This document shows, in pieces, positions 61,855-64,000 of a stretch of 64,000 nucleotides of DNA; position 1 is the stretch's first letter, and every line of letters starts with the position of its first letter. Under the pieces are notes generated by a model. The model was not told the DNA's origin and made no database searches. It saw only the letters and a list, made by a program, of their open reading frames with translations. Both the position numbers and the translations under genes were made by a program. The DNA lies in assembly GCA_050304135.1 (NCBI GenBank), contig JBNLDC010000005.1, positions 248,001 through 312,000 on the forward strand, in the 5' to 3' direction. This stretch comes from JAFGNB01 sp050304135 (lineage in GTDB: Bacteria > Fibrobacterota > Chitinivibrionia > Chitinivibrionales > Chitinispirillaceae).

Positions 61855-61892
61855 TTCGGCTGCATGCATCCAGAAGGAATTACTACCCGCTC

Positions 61893-62561
61893 ATGACCAC
61901 TGTTTACCTCTCCGACAAGCTCTGTTTCGTTTGTGGTGAAAAAAGCAAATTCCCCATGGGAAATCTCTCACTTGGTAATGTCGGTGTCCGGGATCTTGAC
62001 GGAAGACCGACCCATATACTCCGTTCATCGGTCTATCTCTGGATTCAACGCTGCCCCTCCTGCGGCTACTGTGCCCCTGAAATCGCCGAGGGTACCGAAA
62101 TGGAAAAAACAGCGGTTACGACAGATGATTACCGTAACCAGCTTGATAATGATGGTTTTCCTGAAACCGCCAATGCATTTCTCTGTCATGGTACGATCAT
62201 GCGTGAGCGGGAGCAATTCGCCGATGCGGCATGGGCGGCGGTTTTTGCCGCATGGATCTGTGACGACAACGGATTCAATGAGAGTGCCCACTGGTGCAGA
62301 GGTACCGCCATCGGACTGTTTGAAAAAGCGAATGAGGCAGGGCAGGAGTTTGCCGATTCACCGCAGCAGGAACAGCTCTACCTGATAGATCTGCATCGTC
62401 GCATGTCGCGGTTTGACATTGCGGCAAAACTCTGTGACAATGCGCTCGAAACTGAACACGACGACCGCATACTGGACCTGCTCTATCTGGAACGGGACCT
62501 CATAAGCCGTCGCGACAGTGGTGCACACTCGGAATCAGAAGCCGACGATCCGAACGTGTAA
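61893..62561 (+). CDS. DUF2225-like protein with zinc-binding cysteines
   Basis: A 222-aa cytoplasmic protein. Two Cys pairs near the N-terminus (LCFVCGEKSKFPMG; QRCPSCGYCAPEIAEG) should bind zinc, as in DUF2225 proteins. The remainder is helical and TPR-like (FADAAWAAVFAAWICDDN; LHRRMSRFDIAAKLCDNA), also typical of that family. It lies 38 nt after the 201-aa protein gene and may be co-transcribed. Function of the family is unknown to me. Confidence 0.72.
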   Translation: MTTVYLSDKLCFVCGEKSKFPMGNLSLGNVGVRDLDGRPTHILRSSVYLWIQRCPSCGYCAPEIAEGTEMEKTAVTTDDYRNQLDNDGFPETANAFLCHGTIMREREQFADAAWAAVFAAWICDDNGFNESAHWCRGTAIGLFEKANEAGQEFADSPQQEQLYLIDLHRRMSRFDIAAKLCDNALETEHDDRILDLLYLERDLISRRDSGAHSESEADDPNV

Positions 62562-62567
62562 AGCGAA

Positions 62568-63743
62568 TTACCGTGGCCGGTGCAGTCCGATCATCTGTTC
62601 AAGCACCACCGACCGTGCAAAGTACTTCTCGTAGCGCTGCTGTGCCACTACTCCGAACCGTTTCCGGAGCGCAGTGTCTTCAAGCAACCGCTCCAATGCC
62701 AGGTGAATACCGTCGGTATCGTCGACCGGGACAAGAATTCCGGTCTCGCCATGTATTACGATCTCGTTGACCGGAGCGACATCGCAGGCCACCACCGGTT
62801 TTCCATACCGCATCGCCTCGGCAAATACAATGCCGAACGATTCATCACTGGTGGGAACACAGAAAACGTCACACGTGGAAAGTAGCCAGTTTTTAACACT
62901 GTCATCCACCTCCCCCAGATCGAATACCGAGGTATTGCGCGTACGGACCTTCTCTCCCGGACCGGCAATCACCAGACTCGCCATTCCCTCAAGACCGGTA
63001 AATGCAACCAGGAGTTTCATTAGCCCCTTATGTGCCTCCCGACGACCCAGAAAAAGAATAAACCGCCCGGGAACCGGTGGAAGCCGCAATTTCGGATACT
63101 CCTTTTCGCTGATCACCGGAGGAATAACCAGTGCATCGACAGCAGCAGCAACGCCGAGCCGCTCAAGCCTCCCGATAAGCCGCTCACGGAAACGTGTCGT
63201 GGGACAGATTACTGCATCAGCAGAAGCGTAGGATCGCAGCAACGCCGGCGTATCACCCCAGCGACCAAAGTGGACGAACGGCTGCTGAATGAAGGAGATC
63301 CCCCGCTTCAGGCAGATTTCCGCGACACATCGCGCTGGATAACCGGTTGAGCAGCAGTGTACCGAATCAGCATCATCAAGCAATCGGTTCATTCCTGGGT
63401 AAAAAACCATTCGGTACCAGAAATAAAGAACATCGTAGAGTACCTGCGGCAGAAGTTTGCGCAACAGGGGAACATTCCAGAGCAACAGTGGCAGAAGCAG
63501 TAATCGCGCTCTCCGGGGTGCCATCAATGATTCAATTACTTTTCCCGCAGGATCATTGGAGGGCATCTGCCGGTGAGCGGTATATTTTCCGTAAAGAGTC
63601 CGGGCATCGGAGGCGCTATGCGTAATAACGGTAACACGCCAGTCCGCAGGAAGCGACGCTGCAAATGAGACCATCGCCTGTTCCGCGCCGCCGCGCTGCG
63701 GCCAGTAACTATCAACGACAATCGCCAGTGTAAACGATTTCAT
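62568..63743 (-). CDS. Glycosyltransferase family 4
   Basis: A 391-aa GT-B sugar transferase. The N-terminus has LAIVVDSYWPQRGGAEQAMV, the GGxE acceptor loop of family 4. The donor domain has FILFLGRREAHKGLMKLLVA and the E-x7-E nucleotide-sugar motif in PTSDESFGIVFAEAMRYGKP, then GETGILVPVDDTDG. The ATG at 63743 is used; a TTG three codons earlier is the alternative. It is isolated from the polysaccharide genes at 16-24 kb and converges with the DUF2225 gene, 6 nt apart. Product glycan unknown. Confidence 0.9.
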   Translation of the reverse strand: MKSFTLAIVVDSYWPQRGGAEQAMVSFAASLPADWRVTVITHSASDARTLYGKYTAHRQMPSNDPAGKVIESLMAPRRARLLLLPLLLWNVPLLRKLLPQVLYDVLYFWYRMVFYPGMNRLLDDADSVHCCSTGYPARCVAEICLKRGISFIQQPFVHFGRWGDTPALLRSYASADAVICPTTRFRERLIGRLERLGVAAAVDALVIPPVISEKEYPKLRLPPVPGRFILFLGRREAHKGLMKLLVAFTGLEGMASLVIAGPGEKVRTRNTSVFDLGEVDDSVKNWLLSTCDVFCVPTSDESFGIVFAEAMRYGKPVVACDVAPVNEIVIHGETGILVPVDDTDGIHLALERLLEDTALRKRFGVVAQQRYEKYFARSVVLEQMIGLHRPR

Positions 63744-63752
63744 TCCCGACAA

Positions 63753-64000
63753 CCCCGGTATGCCCTGTCCGACAGTGGTACAATTCCGCGCCGGATAAAT
63801 TGAGACTGGGTGACCGGCAGCAGCTCCCCTCCACCCCGGCTTTTTATGCGGTTAAATATAGCATACTCCACAGACATAACGGTACTATTAGCGAACAGGG
63901 CGGCTGCCGTAAATCAATAACTGCAGACGGGTCGCCCGGTGGGCGGGTACTTTTATTTCGGGCGGATGCCAGCGGTAATCTATTTTCACTGGCAGACGAT
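63753..64000. other. Right-edge region, no supported gene
   Basis: About 250 bases upstream of the glycosyltransferase gene. A reverse-strand frame from the window edge to a TAA at 63888 reads IDYRWHPPEIKVPAHRATR, faintly like the start of cupredoxin domains, but it stops too early. It could be the end of a gene outside the window or chance. Confidence 0.3.

Noticed and set aside
1..64000. CRISPR array, prophage, intact IS or defence island
   Set aside because: No regularly spaced repeats, no transposase, integrase, phage structural or recognised defence genes were found in either strand.

Overview
The window is about 64 kb of a bacterial chromosome of roughly even base composition, with dense, mostly house-keeping and envelope genes and no prophage, CRISPR array or intact insertion sequence. 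Several traits point to an anaerobic or facultative Gram-negative of the FCB group, with Fibrobacterota the best guess. They are: many large periplasmic TPR proteins and outer-membrane barrels, a secreted GH30 xylanase-type hydrolase with a C-terminal segment like type IX secretion sorting domains, an oxygen-sensitive glycyl radical enzyme with its activase, and a TolC/RND pump. The phylum call is inference; no search could be run.

Layout. 1-2.9 kb: the 3' part of valS, a 165-bp MITE-like element and an M29 aminopeptidase. 3.2-16.1 kb: one long forward block that starts with a small MerR-type regulator gene behind a promoter and a 30-bp palindrome. It continues with two paralogous outer-membrane barrel proteins, a 1146-aa periplasmic TPR protein, a 996-aa TPR lipoprotein and a small secreted protein. 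It ends with a TolQ-like channel protein, two TolR-like proteins with a STAS protein between them, and a TonB/AgmX-like protein. This composition resembles the Agl motor plus Glt envelope complex of myxobacterial gliding more than Tol-Pal or a TonB nutrient system, and it is the main candidate for an undescribed system here. 16.2-24.6 kb: polysaccharide export (Wza-like and Wzc-like) and four glycosyltransferase genes, followed by an orphan response regulator.

25-32.7 kb: a phosphotransferase, argJ, a LysM protein, a GH30 hydrolase, a dead histidine-kinase fragment, a lipoprotein and a PEBP protein. 32.9-39.6 kb: bifunctional Rel, a DUF4388 protein, an RluD-type pseudouridine synthase and a membrane Ser/Thr kinase with an extracytoplasmic beta-sandwich and TPR region. 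39.7-43.7 kb, reverse strand: tRNA-Ser(GGA), SRP RNA, dnaX, ybaB, recR, pgpA and a small membrane protein. dnaX carries an A10 run at which either shifted frame stops almost at once, as expected for making a short gamma form.

44-47.5 kb, reverse: a glycyl radical enzyme with an unusual active-site motif and its activase. 48-55.5 kb: a CsgG/LpoB-like secreted protein, then a TetR regulator and a TolC-MFP-RND efflux operon with matching 15-bp operators in front of both units. 55.7-64 kb: poorly characterised envelope proteins (two divergent small membrane proteins, a lipoprotein, a 1144-aa outer-membrane protein and a secreted 201-aa protein), a DUF2225 protein and another glycosyltransferase. 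A 31-nt palindromic repeat (TGTAAGG...CCTACA) occurs in four intergenic places.

Most start codons have a clear Shine-Dalgarno sequence. Several genes instead have a -10-like hexamer 6-9 nt before the ATG and may be leaderless.
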